A stretch of DNA of 64,000 nt from assembly GCA_043812795.1 (NCBI GenBank), contig JBDRLU010000033.1:29285-93284 (forward strand), in the 5' to 3' direction. The notes beneath the pieces were generated by a model that had not been told where the DNA came from, searched no databases, and was given only the letters and a program-made list of their open reading frames with translations. Shown here in pieces: positions 18,096-26,128 of this stretch. Both the position numbers and the translations under genes were made by a program. Within the stretch, counting starts at the first letter, position 1, and every line of letters starts with the position of its first letter. Source of the stretch: JBDRLU01 sp043812795 (lineage in GTDB: Bacteria > Chloroflexota > Dehalococcoidia > Dehalococcoidales > UBA2162).

Positions 18096-18710
18096 TTATT
18101 TTTTGCCGGCTTTGACCGGTCTCATTGCTTTTATCTCGGCAGCGCCCCGATAGAAAGCCTCGAGGCTGGACTCGGTAAATCTGGGTGGTAAGTGCGGACG
18201 GATATTCTCTATCCATGTCTCCGTCTCCAGTTCCAGAAATACCGATAGAGCGCCGAGCATCACCATGTTCAGCGCCCTCGGGTTGCCGACTTCACGGCCA
18301 ATCCGGTTCGCCGGAATCAAGTATATCTCATCGGTGTATTGACCGAGAATTTCTTTGATTTCTTCCCAGGTGGGGTAAGGGGTGGTGCCGCCGATGACGG
18401 ATACCGGGATGATGGTGACGTCGGACACGATAGCAACGCCCTTTGGTTTTAAGTACGGTGCCCAGCGGGCCGCTTCCAGTTGCTCGAAAGCGAGCAGGAA
18501 ATCAACGTCGCCCTGCTTAATCATCGGGGAAAAGACCTGTTTCCCCCAACGGACATGGCTGACCACGCTCCCGCCCCGCTGCGACATACCGATAGAGTCC
18601 GACTTTTTGACATCATAGCCGCAATTCATGCCGATTTCAGCCATAGCATCACTGGCCAGAATAATCCCCTGGCCGCCAACGCCTGCCACCAGAACATTGA
18701 CGTCCTTCAT
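18096..18710 (-). CDS. iorB: indolepyruvate:ferredoxin oxidoreductase, beta subunit
   Basis: Gamma-domain subunit of the 2-oxoacid:ferredoxin oxidoreductase family. The 204-residue protein begins VNVLVAGVGGQGIILASD, the CoA/oxoacid-domain signature, and has MSQRGGSVVSHVRWG at about 42-56. With IorA it converts aryl pyruvates plus CoA to aryl-acetyl-CoA, CO2 and reduced ferredoxin. Its ATG overlaps the stop of iorA by four bases, so translation is coupled. The order iorA-iorB-aor-ferredoxin-aminotransferase places all steps of amino-acid oxidation on one transcript. Confidence 0.88.
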   Translation of the reverse strand: MKDVNVLVAGVGGQGIILASDAMAEIGMNCGYDVKKSDSIGMSQRGGSVVSHVRWGKQVFSPMIKQGDVDFLLAFEQLEAARWAPYLKPKGVAIVSDVTIIPVSVIGGTTPYPTWEEIKEILGQYTDEIYLIPANRIGREVGNPRALNMVMLGALSVFLELETETWIENIRPHLPPRFTESSLEAFYRGAAEIKAMRPVKAGKK

Positions 18711-20539
18711 TTCTTACTTTCCCCGATAGCCTGTTGCGGGCAGACTTGGACGCAGATATTGCAGCCCGAACCGACGCAGAGACTCTCATCAATCCAGCCT
18801 TTCTCATTAGCGACGGAAATGGCCGGACAGCCCAAGCGCAGGCAAGCGTAGCAGCTATTACATTTTTCACTGTCAACTTTAAAGGGTGTCCCTGATGCCC
18901 TGACATTGAGCGGGCAGGGGCCCCGTACGATGATTACTGAAGGTTCGTCGGTTTCGACGCACCGACGGATGGTGGACTCGATGGCCGCCAGGTCGAAAGC
19001 GTTCACCACATTCACGTCTCTGACACCGATGCCGCGCGCCAGTTCTTCCAGCTTCACGACCTGAGTTTTTACCCCTCTGGCTGAAATGCCTGTTCCCGGA
19101 TGGCCCTGATGACCGGTCATCGCCGTGGTCGCGTTATCCAGAATAATAACCGTGGTGTTGCCCTGATTATAAACCACGTCCACCAGCGGCGTGATGCCGG
19201 AATGGATGAAGGTGGAATCACCGATAATGGCGACAACTTTATTGGGCACACCGGCTTTTTCCAGCCCGAGTGCCTTACCGATGCTGGCGCCCATGCAGGC
19301 GGTAGTATCCAGCGCCATGAGGGGAGGATATACCCCCAGCGTATAGCACCCGATATCACCGGTTACGATGAGGCCGCTCGTTTTTAACTGCCCCAGTATT
19401 TCTCTTTCCGGTGGAACGTCACTGTCAGGGCCGGGGTTATAGAAGCCAAGCCTTCTTAAGGCAAACTCGGCGGCGGTGTGTGGGCAGCCGGGACAGAGTA
19501 GCGGCGGCCTTGACGGCAGTTGTTTTGGCGTCTGGCCAGGTTTAGTCTGACGTTTTCGCGTTGACTTTATTAAACCGGCTTTGATGGCACCGTTTTCGAC
19601 TATCTCAGGATTAAGCTCACCGGTGATGGGGAAAAATTCTTTGCCGGTTACGGGAATACCGAGGCCGCGCACTTCCTCTTCAAGAACCGGGTCAAGCTCC
19701 TCGACGACAATCACCCTTTCCACTTCTCTGGCGAATTTGCGAATAAGGTCCACGGGAAGGGGATAAGTGGTGACCAACTTGAGAAAAGAGGCTTTCTTGA
19801 AGACCTCGCGGGCGTATTGATAGGCAACTCCGCTGGAGATTACGCCGAGCTTGCGGTCGGCCAGTAGCGTCTCGTTCAGAGGGAAGCTTTCCACGTAAGA
19901 GCGCAACTTGGCGGTGCGTTCTTCCATGACATAACGTCGGGCGCGGGCATACTGCGGCACCATGACAAATTTACCGGGTGAGCGTTTGAAGACGGCTTGT
20001 TTTAAACTGGCTGGTCGCTCTTTATTGACATCGACCACTGTTTTGCAATGAGAGATGCGGGTCGTCGAGCGCAGCAGTACCGGCGTATCGAATTCTTCGC
20101 TGATATTAAAGGCGTGGTCCATTAACTCGTAAGCTTCCCGGCTGTCGGTCGGTTCGAGCATCGGTACTTTGGCGAATTTAGCATAGTGACGGTTGTCCTG
20201 CTCGCCCTGCGAGCTATGAATCCACGGGTCGTCACAGGAAATAACGACCAGTCCGCCCACGATGCCGGTTGTCGAAGCGGCAAAGAACGGGTCGGCGGCA
20301 ACGTTCAGCCCGACGTGTTTCATTGAGACCAGTGCCCGGATACCGCTGTAGGCGGCGCCTAAAGCTACCTCCATGGCCACTTTCTCATTGGTCGACCATT
20401 CGGTATAGATATCGTTGAAGTGGGCCAGCGCTTCCAATATCTCGGTGCTGGGTGTGCCGGGATAGGCGGTAGCCACCTTAATGCCGGCGTGGTAGGCACC
20501 GAGGGCGAGAGCTTCGTTGCCGGAAAGGAGTTTTAACAT
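18707..20539 (-). CDS. iorA: indolepyruvate:ferredoxin oxidoreductase, alpha subunit
   Basis: TPP-containing catalytic subunit. The N-terminus LLSGNEALALGAYHAG and AYPGTPSTEI is the family signature, CPGCPHTAAEF opens the TPP domain, GDIGCYTLG and GDSTFIHSG belong to the TPP/Mg2+ site, and the C-terminus has two ferredoxin motifs (CNSCYACLRLGCP and CVGSGCNICVQVCP). The frame is open to 20551, but that ATG is inside the TATAAT box at 20550-20555. MLKLLSGNEA at 20539 matches the family start and would be nearly leaderless. The protein is about 610 residues, normal for IorA. Confidence 0.88.
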   Translation of the reverse strand: MLKLLSGNEALALGAYHAGIKVATAYPGTPSTEILEALAHFNDIYTEWSTNEKVAMEVALGAAYSGIRALVSMKHVGLNVAADPFFAASTTGIVGGLVVISCDDPWIHSSQGEQDNRHYAKFAKVPMLEPTDSREAYELMDHAFNISEEFDTPVLLRSTTRISHCKTVVDVNKERPASLKQAVFKRSPGKFVMVPQYARARRYVMEERTAKLRSYVESFPLNETLLADRKLGVISSGVAYQYAREVFKKASFLKLVTTYPLPVDLIRKFAREVERVIVVEELDPVLEEEVRGLGIPVTGKEFFPITGELNPEIVENGAIKAGLIKSTRKRQTKPGQTPKQLPSRPPLLCPGCPHTAAEFALRRLGFYNPGPDSDVPPEREILGQLKTSGLIVTGDIGCYTLGVYPPLMALDTTACMGASIGKALGLEKAGVPNKVVAIIGDSTFIHSGITPLVDVVYNQGNTTVIILDNATTAMTGHQGHPGTGISARGVKTQVVKLEELARGIGVRDVNVVNAFDLAAIESTIRRCVETDEPSVIIVRGPCPLNVRASGTPFKVDSEKCNSCYACLRLGCPAISVANEKGWIDESLCVGSGCNICVQVCPQQAIGESKK

Positions 20540-20549
20540 GATAGTGCTC

Positions 20550-20555
20550 ATTATA
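20550..20555 (-). promoter_or_regulatory. -10 box of the iorA operon (near-leaderless)
   Basis: A perfect TATAAT on the minus strand, ending 10 bases before the ATG at 20539. The -35 element at a 17-base spacing is poor (TTCGCT). No Shine-Dalgarno sequence lies before the ATG, consistent with a very short or absent leader. Confidence 0.45.
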
Positions 20556-20719
20556 ACATAATGTGGTGGGTGAGCGAAGCCAACGCCCTGTTATTGGGAG
20601 GAGCACATTTGCTTCGCTCAGTATAAACTCCGCGACGAAGCAATCTCCTTCGATGAGATTACTATGTCCCGATAAAATCAGGACTTGTAGTGACAATATG
20701 GGAAAAGACTTCAGGTTGG

Positions 20720-22573
20720 CTATGGCCGCGCGTGGCTGCTTTCCACCTCGTCGCTGCGGCGGGTGGCATGGATATCCCTCAGACGCTGGGTCTGGGTCAG
20801 TAACTTTTTCCGTAACCGGATGTTGGCCGGCGTTACCTCAACCAGTTCATCTTTGTTGATAAAGTCGATAGCCTGCTCCAGACTCAGCTTGATGGGTGGC
20901 GTCAGCTTGATGGCGATGTCTGAGGTGGACGATCGGACGTTGGTCTTCTTCTTTTCTTTGCAAACGTTGACGGCGATATCCTGTGCCCGTGGATTCAACC
21001 CGACTATCATGCCTTCATAGACGGCCGTGTTCGGTTCGATGAAGGTGAGGCCGCGGCCCTGGGCATTGTTCAGACCGTAGGTCACGGCTTTGCCCGGCTC
21101 CGAGGCGACCAGCACACCACTGCGGGTCGAAACAATATTCCCCCGCCAGGGCTCATAATCAAGAAAAATGGTATTCATGACCCCTTCACCCCGGGTCGCT
21201 GTCAGAAAGGCGCTGCGGAAGCCAATAAGCCCTTTGGTGGGCACGTGGAATTCCAGGCGCATGTTACCCTTGCCATCGTTGCGCATGTTGGTGAGTTGGG
21301 CCTGCCGTTTGCCGAGCATTTCGGTTAGAATGCCAATGTTTTCCTCTTTAGTATCGAGGGTGAGGACTTCCACTGGCTCCATCAGCTTGCCGTCGATTAC
21401 CTTGGTGATGGCTTCCGGCCTGGAAACTTCAAATTCATAGCCTTCGCGGCGCATGGTCTCAATCAAAATAGCCAGGTGCAGTTCACCCCGGCCTTTGACC
21501 AGGAAAGTATCCGGGCTATCGGTATCCTGGACTCTGAGGCTGAGGTTGGTCTCCAGTTCACGGTAAAGCCGCTCCCGCAACTGGCGGGTAGTGCTGAAGC
21601 GACCCTCACGTCCAGCGAAAGGTGAAGTGTTGACCCCGAAGGTCATCTCGACCGTAGGTTCGCCAATCTGGATACGGGGTAAGGCTTCGGGACTTTCGGG
21701 ACTGGCGATAGTGTCGCCAATGCTCACTTTTTCGATGCCAGTTATAGCGGCGATATCGCCTGCCTCAACCTGGGCCACCTCTAGGCGCTTCAAGCCGAGA
21801 TAGGTAAATACGGAATTTACTTCATAATCCGTCGCCGTACCGTCGGCGGTCAGACTGACCACCTGGTCGTGCGCGGTAATCTTACCGCGCCAGATACGAC
21901 CGATGGCGATTCGGCCAATATGGCTGTCATAGTCCAGGTTAGAAACCAGCATCTGTAACGGCCCGTTTTCAGTCTGTGGGGGTGGTATCTTCTCCAGGAT
22001 GCATTCGAACAGTGGGGTAATATCCTTGCCTTTGATACTGAGGTCGGTGGTAGCCGTACCTTCCCGGGCGCTGGCGTAAAGCACCGAGAAGTCAAGCTGG
22101 TCGGCACTGGTAGCTAATTCCAGGAAGAGGTCCTGGGTGAGCTGTAATACTTCGGCTATCCGTGCATTTTCGCGGTCTATTTTATTGATGACCACGATAA
22201 TTTTTAAACCTTTTTGCAGGGCCTGACGGAGGACAAATGTGGTCTGGGGCATCGGCCCCTCGACCGAGTCCACCAGCAGTAAACAGCCATCGGCCATGCT
22301 GATGACCCGCTCCACTTCTCCGCTGAAGTCAACGTGCCCTGGAGTATCGATGATATTGATTTTGACTCCCCGGTAAACGACGGCAGTATTTTTGGCCATG
22401 ATAGTAATGCCTTTTTCGCGCTCGAGGGCATTCTGGTCCATTATCAGTTCGCCCACCTGCTGGTTGTCCCGGAAGATTTTACTTTGCTTGAGCATGGCGT
22501 CCACCAGAGTGGTCTTACCATGGTCAACGTGGGCGATGATAGCGATATTTCTAATGTCACTGCGATAATTCAT
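20720..22573 (-). CDS. typA: ribosome-associated translational GTPase TypA/BipA
   Basis: A 617-residue translational GTPase that binds the ribosome and supports assembly and stress or cold growth. G1 AHVDHGKTT is at about 14-22, the switch I end reads EKGITIMAKN, G3 is DTPGHVDF, and G4 is VINKIDR. The TypA-specific C-terminal domain follows GLIGFRSAFLTATRGEG and VGLNPRAQDIAVNVCKEKKKTN. The length matches the family. The ATG at 22573 is preceded by a leader of about 150 bases that contains an intrinsic-terminator-like hairpin (see 22636-22677), suggesting control by transcription attenuation. Confidence 0.92.
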   Translation of the reverse strand: MNYRSDIRNIAIIAHVDHGKTTLVDAMLKQSKIFRDNQQVGELIMDQNALEREKGITIMAKNTAVVYRGVKINIIDTPGHVDFSGEVERVISMADGCLLLVDSVEGPMPQTTFVLRQALQKGLKIIVVINKIDRENARIAEVLQLTQDLFLELATSADQLDFSVLYASAREGTATTDLSIKGKDITPLFECILEKIPPPQTENGPLQMLVSNLDYDSHIGRIAIGRIWRGKITAHDQVVSLTADGTATDYEVNSVFTYLGLKRLEVAQVEAGDIAAITGIEKVSIGDTIASPESPEALPRIQIGEPTVEMTFGVNTSPFAGREGRFSTTRQLRERLYRELETNLSLRVQDTDSPDTFLVKGRGELHLAILIETMRREGYEFEVSRPEAITKVIDGKLMEPVEVLTLDTKEENIGILTEMLGKRQAQLTNMRNDGKGNMRLEFHVPTKGLIGFRSAFLTATRGEGVMNTIFLDYEPWRGNIVSTRSGVLVASEPGKAVTYGLNNAQGRGLTFIEPNTAVYEGMIVGLNPRAQDIAVNVCKEKKKTNVRSSTSDIAIKLTPPIKLSLEQAIDFINKDELVEVTPANIRLRKKLLTQTQRLRDIHATRRSDEVESSHARP

Positions 22574-22635
22574 ATTTTATCGGTTTTTCCTTTACTCTTT
22601 TTTAGAGAAAAGTGATATCCTTTCTTAAAAAACTA

Positions 22636-22677
22636 TTGGACGACCTTTTCTCAATGCCGAGAGCATCGGTCATCCAA
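22636..22677 (-). terminator. terminator-like hairpin in the typA leader
   Basis: On the minus strand a 10-bp stem (22677-22668 with 22645-22636, one G-U pair) is followed by TAGTTTTTT. The gene upstream on the other side (CPBP protease) is divergent, so no minus-strand gene exists for it to terminate. It lies between the typA promoter and start codon and looks like an attenuator. Confidence 0.6.
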
Positions 22678-22721
22678 TCTGTCAGGTAAAGCGATAACTT
22701 TTATCTGAGACTGCTGAGTGT

Positions 22722-22750
22722 ATTATACATCAATCGCAGGCTGGCAGCAA
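22722..22750 (-). promoter_or_regulatory. typA promoter
   Basis: On the minus strand TTGCTG (22750-22745), a 17-base spacer and TATAAT (22727-22722). The predicted leader to the typA ATG is about 140 bases. Confidence 0.6.
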
Positions 22751-22798
22751 ATAACTTGTGCGTGACCGTTTATAGACAAGTTGCTATCGGAATAAGGA

Positions 22799-23455
22799 GT
22801 GAGTAATAATTTGGGTGTTATCAAAGTGCTGAGCCAAACGCTTATGACAAAGAAAATACTTTCTCCGGCTATTCCTTATATCACGGTTAGCGTTGGTCTG
22901 TTTGTTTTTCATAATGCCTGGGTGGCGATTCTCAGCTACCACGTGGGGATGTTAATCATGCTCTTCTTGGCCAGACCCGGAATTACAGTGAAGCAGTTTG
23001 TTAAGAGCAATAATTATCCGATTCCGGCTCTGACCGCCGTTGTCGGTGCTGGCGGGGGAGCGCTGCTTTACTTTTTATGGCCGTTCTTATTGATACCGAG
23101 CGATATCAGTGCTTACACCCAGAGTATTGGCCTGGTAGGGAGAGCGTGGCCATTGTTCCTAGTCTATTATGTTCTGGTCAACCCGGTACTGGAAGAATAC
23201 TACTGGCGGGGCTATTTAGGCAGTCAGACCAGGCAAGTGACGTTCAACGATTGGCTCTTCGGCGGATACCATGTAATTGTCCTGGCCGGTAAAATGGGAA
23301 TAGTCTGGCTCATCGTTGCCTTCCTGCTGCTATCCTGCGGAGGATGGTTCTGGCGGCAAATGAACCGTCTGAGCCAGGGACTATTGCCGTCCGTGGTCTC
23401 GCATGTTGCCGCCGATATTACCGTTATGCTGACTATCTACCACGCGCTCGGATGA
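22799..23455 (+). CDS. CPBP-family intramembrane metalloprotease
   Basis: A polytopic membrane protein (about 218 residues, six or more hydrophobic segments) with the CPBP/Abi motifs in order: EEYYWRGYL (EExxxR, about residues 130-138), FGGYHVIVL (FxxxH) and HVAADITV near the C-terminus (HxxxN/D type). Bacterial members are Rce1-like proteases; some protect against bacteriocins and some are associated with secretion. The start is uncertain: GTG at 22799 abuts AAGGAG, so TTG at 22811 or ATG at 22844 may be the real one. No partner gene is nearby. It is divergent from typA. Confidence 0.75.
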   Translation: MSNNLGVIKVLSQTLMTKKILSPAIPYITVSVGLFVFHNAWVAILSYHVGMLIMLFLARPGITVKQFVKSNNYPIPALTAVVGAGGGALLYFLWPFLLIPSDISAYTQSIGLVGRAWPLFLVYYVLVNPVLEEYYWRGYLGSQTRQVTFNDWLFGGYHVIVLAGKMGIVWLIVAFLLLSCGGWFWRQMNRLSQGLLPSVVSHVAADITVMLTIYHALG

Positions 23456-23498
23456 TTATTTGAGGAAGCCCCAGCGCTTCTGATTTTTGAGGTAGTGC

Positions 23499-24974
23499 TT
23501 AAAACAGTCCTTTTAAAATCTTTCCGTACTTACCGAGAATCGTGCGGTGGAGTGCGGGGCTTGACTGAGCGACCGGGTACCATTCCTTCTTCCATTCAAA
23601 GGGCTGGCAGGCATCGATAACAAGTTTGGAAGTGTATAGCGGTTTCGGCGGTACCTTGTATTTCCTTTTCTCCTCGGGAGAAACAGCGATGTCCCTGGAG
23701 GTAGTATTGCAATTTCGGAGGATTTGGATGGCGTGTTCCGGTTCAGCCCGCGTTACTATTGCCCAGATGACCTGGTTAATATCAGACGGGTCAATATCAT
23801 CGTCCACTACTACCGTGTACTTGCAGGCACCACCCAGACGGACCTGAGAAGCAATTACCCCGACTTCCGTGGCATGTCCGGAGTACTTCTGTTCGATGGA
23901 AATAATTTGTAACATGCTGCCATGTCCGGCCTCAGGGCACCAGATATCTTTGATACCGGGGATTCCGGCGGCGTCCAGTCTATCCCAGATAGTAGTCGAG
24001 GAGAGGAAAGCGGTCATCGGTGTCATTTCCTGGGGTGGGACGGAGGGGATGGCACAGGTGAGGATGGGGTTATCGCGGTAATAAACCGCCGATACCCGCA
24101 TTACCGGTTCGGGTACGGACTCGAGGCCGAGATTGGCGTAGTAGCCGTTTCCTTCACCGAAAGGGCCTTCATTAGCCAAGTCACCCGGCCGGCATTCTCC
24201 CTCGATGACTATTTCGGCGCTGGCGGGCAGAGGTAGTCCGGTCTTTGGGCCGGTAAAAATTTCTATCGGTTGGCCTTTGAGCATCCCGGCATAGTCGTAT
24301 TCCGAGATTTGTGACGGAACTTTTTTGGCGGAAGCAAACCATAATGCCGGGTCAATGCCCATGGCGATGGCTACAGGCATGGGCTTGCCTCGGTCGAGAT
24401 ACTTTTCGTTCATGATGAGGCTGCCATGCTGTCCTTCCAGAATATGAATAATCAGACGGTTGCGGTCAACTAACATTACCCGGTACACACCCAGGTTTAC
24501 GTACCCCGTATCGGGGTCTTGCTGGATAACAGCGTGGCCGGTGCCCAGGTAACGACCGCCGTCCAGCTCATGGAATTTTGGCGAAGGAAACTTAAGCAGG
24601 TCAATCTTATTTCCGGTCATCTTGTTGGCCATCACCGGAGGCGAGGTCACCACTTTGGGTGGGATGAAATTAGATGCCTTGCTCTTCTTCCGCCAGTTCT
24701 GCATAATTTCTTTGCGTCCAATCCGGTTTTCGGGTAAACCCATCGCCATCGCGAGCCGGCGCCGTGAACTAATCTGGCCGAAAAGACAGGTATATCCTTT
24801 GGGATAGCCCGGAATGTCATCGAAGAGTAAAGCTGGTTGGGGAGTTTTGCCTTCATGATAGACCATTTCGGCAATGCTGCCCATTTCCAGGTTCCAGTCC
24901 ACGCCGGATAAACGTTTCAGTTCGCCGTTTTTCTCTACCTGCTTGAGAAAGTCACGTAAGTCTTTGTAACCCAA
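23499..24974 (-). CDS. ubiD: UbiD-family prenyl-FMN-dependent decarboxylase
   Basis: Reversible (de)carboxylase using prenylated FMN; family substrates are hydroxybenzoates, phenylacrylates and related aromatics. The 491-residue protein has YKDLRDFLKQVEKNGEL at its start, the family motif EGPFGEGNGYY (prFMN and catalytic Glu region), PNLTCAIPSVPPQE-type sequence, and VVDDDIDPSDINQVIWAI with metal/phosphate-binding acidic residues. It follows ubiX and the LpdD-like gene on the same strand with short gaps. The pairing with a dedicated UbiX and LpdD points to an aromatic acid decarboxylase rather than the ubiquinone pathway. The exact substrate is not deducible. Confidence 0.87.
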   Translation of the reverse strand: MGYKDLRDFLKQVEKNGELKRLSGVDWNLEMGSIAEMVYHEGKTPQPALLFDDIPGYPKGYTCLFGQISSRRRLAMAMGLPENRIGRKEIMQNWRKKSKASNFIPPKVVTSPPVMANKMTGNKIDLLKFPSPKFHELDGGRYLGTGHAVIQQDPDTGYVNLGVYRVMLVDRNRLIIHILEGQHGSLIMNEKYLDRGKPMPVAIAMGIDPALWFASAKKVPSQISEYDYAGMLKGQPIEIFTGPKTGLPLPASAEIVIEGECRPGDLANEGPFGEGNGYYANLGLESVPEPVMRVSAVYYRDNPILTCAIPSVPPQEMTPMTAFLSSTTIWDRLDAAGIPGIKDIWCPEAGHGSMLQIISIEQKYSGHATEVGVIASQVRLGGACKYTVVVDDDIDPSDINQVIWAIVTRAEPEHAIQILRNCNTTSRDIAVSPEEKRKYKVPPKPLYTSKLVIDACQPFEWKKEWYPVAQSSPALHRTILGKYGKILKGLF

Positions 24975-25009
24975 TTCCTTGTCCTCCTTCGGCCACTTAT
25001 ACCTTTATT

Positions 25010-25402
25010 CTAATGGGAGCCTTGCCCGGTTAGAGTAAGGGAATGGGCAAATTCCTCGGCCAGTTCGTCTGTATTGTGCAAGATTTCGGCGATTTCTGTC
25101 TCGGTTATATTGTCAATGTGTAAACCGGCGATGACGCAGGTCGCCTTCCGGGTATGCTTGCAAATAGCATAGGCTATTTTCTGGGCAACGGCGTCATCCT
25201 TATGGCCTGTTGCGGTTATTGTTGAGGTGAAGACCCGGCTGCTCTTGTCGTCAAACTGGCTTACGGCAACTGCTCCCATGTGGATATTCCGGTTGTAGGC
25301 GCAGACCAAGATATCGTGTCCCAAGCCCCAGGCAGTGAGATAGACTTTCGTTCTGCCCTTTCCTTTTTCCAGGCGGTAAAGAGGCCTTGTTAGTTTGTCC
25401 AT
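25010..25402 (-). CDS. lpdD: LpdD-like prenylated-flavin chaperone / UbiD accessory protein
   Basis: A 130-residue protein located between ubiX (13 bases upstream) and ubiD (35 bases downstream). It contains VYLTAWGLGHDILVCAYN, HMGAVAVSQ, STITATGHKDDAVAQKIA and CVIAGLHIDNITETEI, which I recognise as the small family called LpdD / gallate decarboxylase subunit D, found with UbiX-UbiD type enzymes. Family proteins are thought to help load or mature the prenyl-FMN cofactor. No catalytic motif is evident. The gene order ubiX-lpdD-ubiD is itself good support. The name is assigned from memory of the family, so moderate confidence. Confidence 0.65.
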   Translation of the reverse strand: MDKLTRPLYRLEKGKGRTKVYLTAWGLGHDILVCAYNRNIHMGAVAVSQFDDKSSRVFTSTITATGHKDDAVAQKIAYAICKHTRKATCVIAGLHIDNITETEIAEILHNTDELAEEFAHSLTLTGQGSH

Positions 25403-25415
25403 AGCTGATAAGAGA

Positions 25416-25979
25416 TTACTGCTCGAATCCCGCCCAGCGCCGGGAAAGGTTATGTTTTATCGCCTGCAGGTCAAGGATTTTAGCGACCGTGTGGTCGACG
25501 ATGTCATCGATAGTCTTGGGCCTGTGGTAGAAGCTCGGCACCGGCGGTAATATGATGGCACCCATCTCGGCGAGGCGGAGCATATTCCGGAGGTGCCCCT
25601 GATGGAGTGGGGTCTCTCGGGCGAGCAAGGTTAAGTTCTTCCTTTCCTTGAGGGTTACATCGGCCGCTCTTACCAGCAGGTTATCCGCGATGGAATAAGC
25701 GATGGCGGACATCGTCTTCATGCTGCATGGCGCGACTACCATCCCATCTCTTAAGAAGGAGCCGCTGGAGATACAGGCAGAAAGGTCATCAATGTCATAA
25801 CAGAAACTGGCCAGCTTTCTGACCTCGCTTACTTTATAAGTTGTTTCGTGCTCGATAATCTGCTCGCCGGTTTTGGAAATTATCAGGTGTGTTTCAACCT
25901 TTGCTTGACGTAGCACCTCGAGTAGCCGGATGCCGTAGATTGAGCCGGTGGCTCCAGAAATTCCCACAATAAGCGGCAT
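25416..25979 (-). CDS. ubiX: UbiX flavin prenyltransferase
   Basis: Transfers a dimethylallyl group to FMN to make the prenyl-FMN used by UbiD. The 187-residue flavoprotein begins LIVGISGATGSIYGIRLLE, and has SGSFLRDGMVVAPCSMKTMSAIA (FMN and prenyl-phosphate site) and ARETPLHQGHLRNMLRLAEMGAIILPP, all diagnostic of UbiX. GGGAGG-type ribosome site precedes the ATG at 25979. A strong promoter (TTGACA, 17-base spacer, TACAAT) lies 34-62 bases upstream. It heads the ubiX-lpdD-ubiD operon, divergent from the DAHP synthase gene. Confidence 0.9.
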   Translation of the reverse strand: MPLIVGISGATGSIYGIRLLEVLRQAKVETHLIISKTGEQIIEHETTYKVSEVRKLASFCYDIDDLSACISSGSFLRDGMVVAPCSMKTMSAIAYSIADNLLVRAADVTLKERKNLTLLARETPLHQGHLRNMLRLAEMGAIILPPVPSFYHRPKTIDDIVDHTVAKILDLQAIKHNLSRRWAGFEQ

Positions 25980-26012
25980 ACTTCCCTTGCCCTCCCGTTC
26001 TAATTAGTGCCG

Positions 26013-26041
26013 ATTGTATGCGTTTCATGATGTGTTGTCAA
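26013..26041 (-). promoter_or_regulatory. promoter of the ubiX-lpdD-ubiD operon
   Basis: On the minus strand TTGACA (26041-26036), a 17-base spacer and TACAAT (26018-26013), upstream of the ubiX ATG at 25979. It is back-to-back with the DAHP synthase promoter. Confidence 0.7.
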
Positions 26042-26089
26042 ACGGTGGGTTGTGAAGCGATGGATTCTTTGCTTCATACCATGGTGGAC

Positions 26090-26118
26090 TTGACGATTAA
26101 ATCCTGTGCGTGTATTAT
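26090..26118 (+). promoter_or_regulatory. promoter of DAHP synthase, giving a near-leaderless message
   Basis: TTGACG (26090-26095), a 17-base spacer and TATTAT (26113-26118). The likely start point is within about four bases of the ATG at 26129, and no Shine-Dalgarno sequence is visible, suggesting a leaderless or near-leaderless mRNA. Confidence 0.55.
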
Positions 26119-26128
26119 CGGTATCAAT

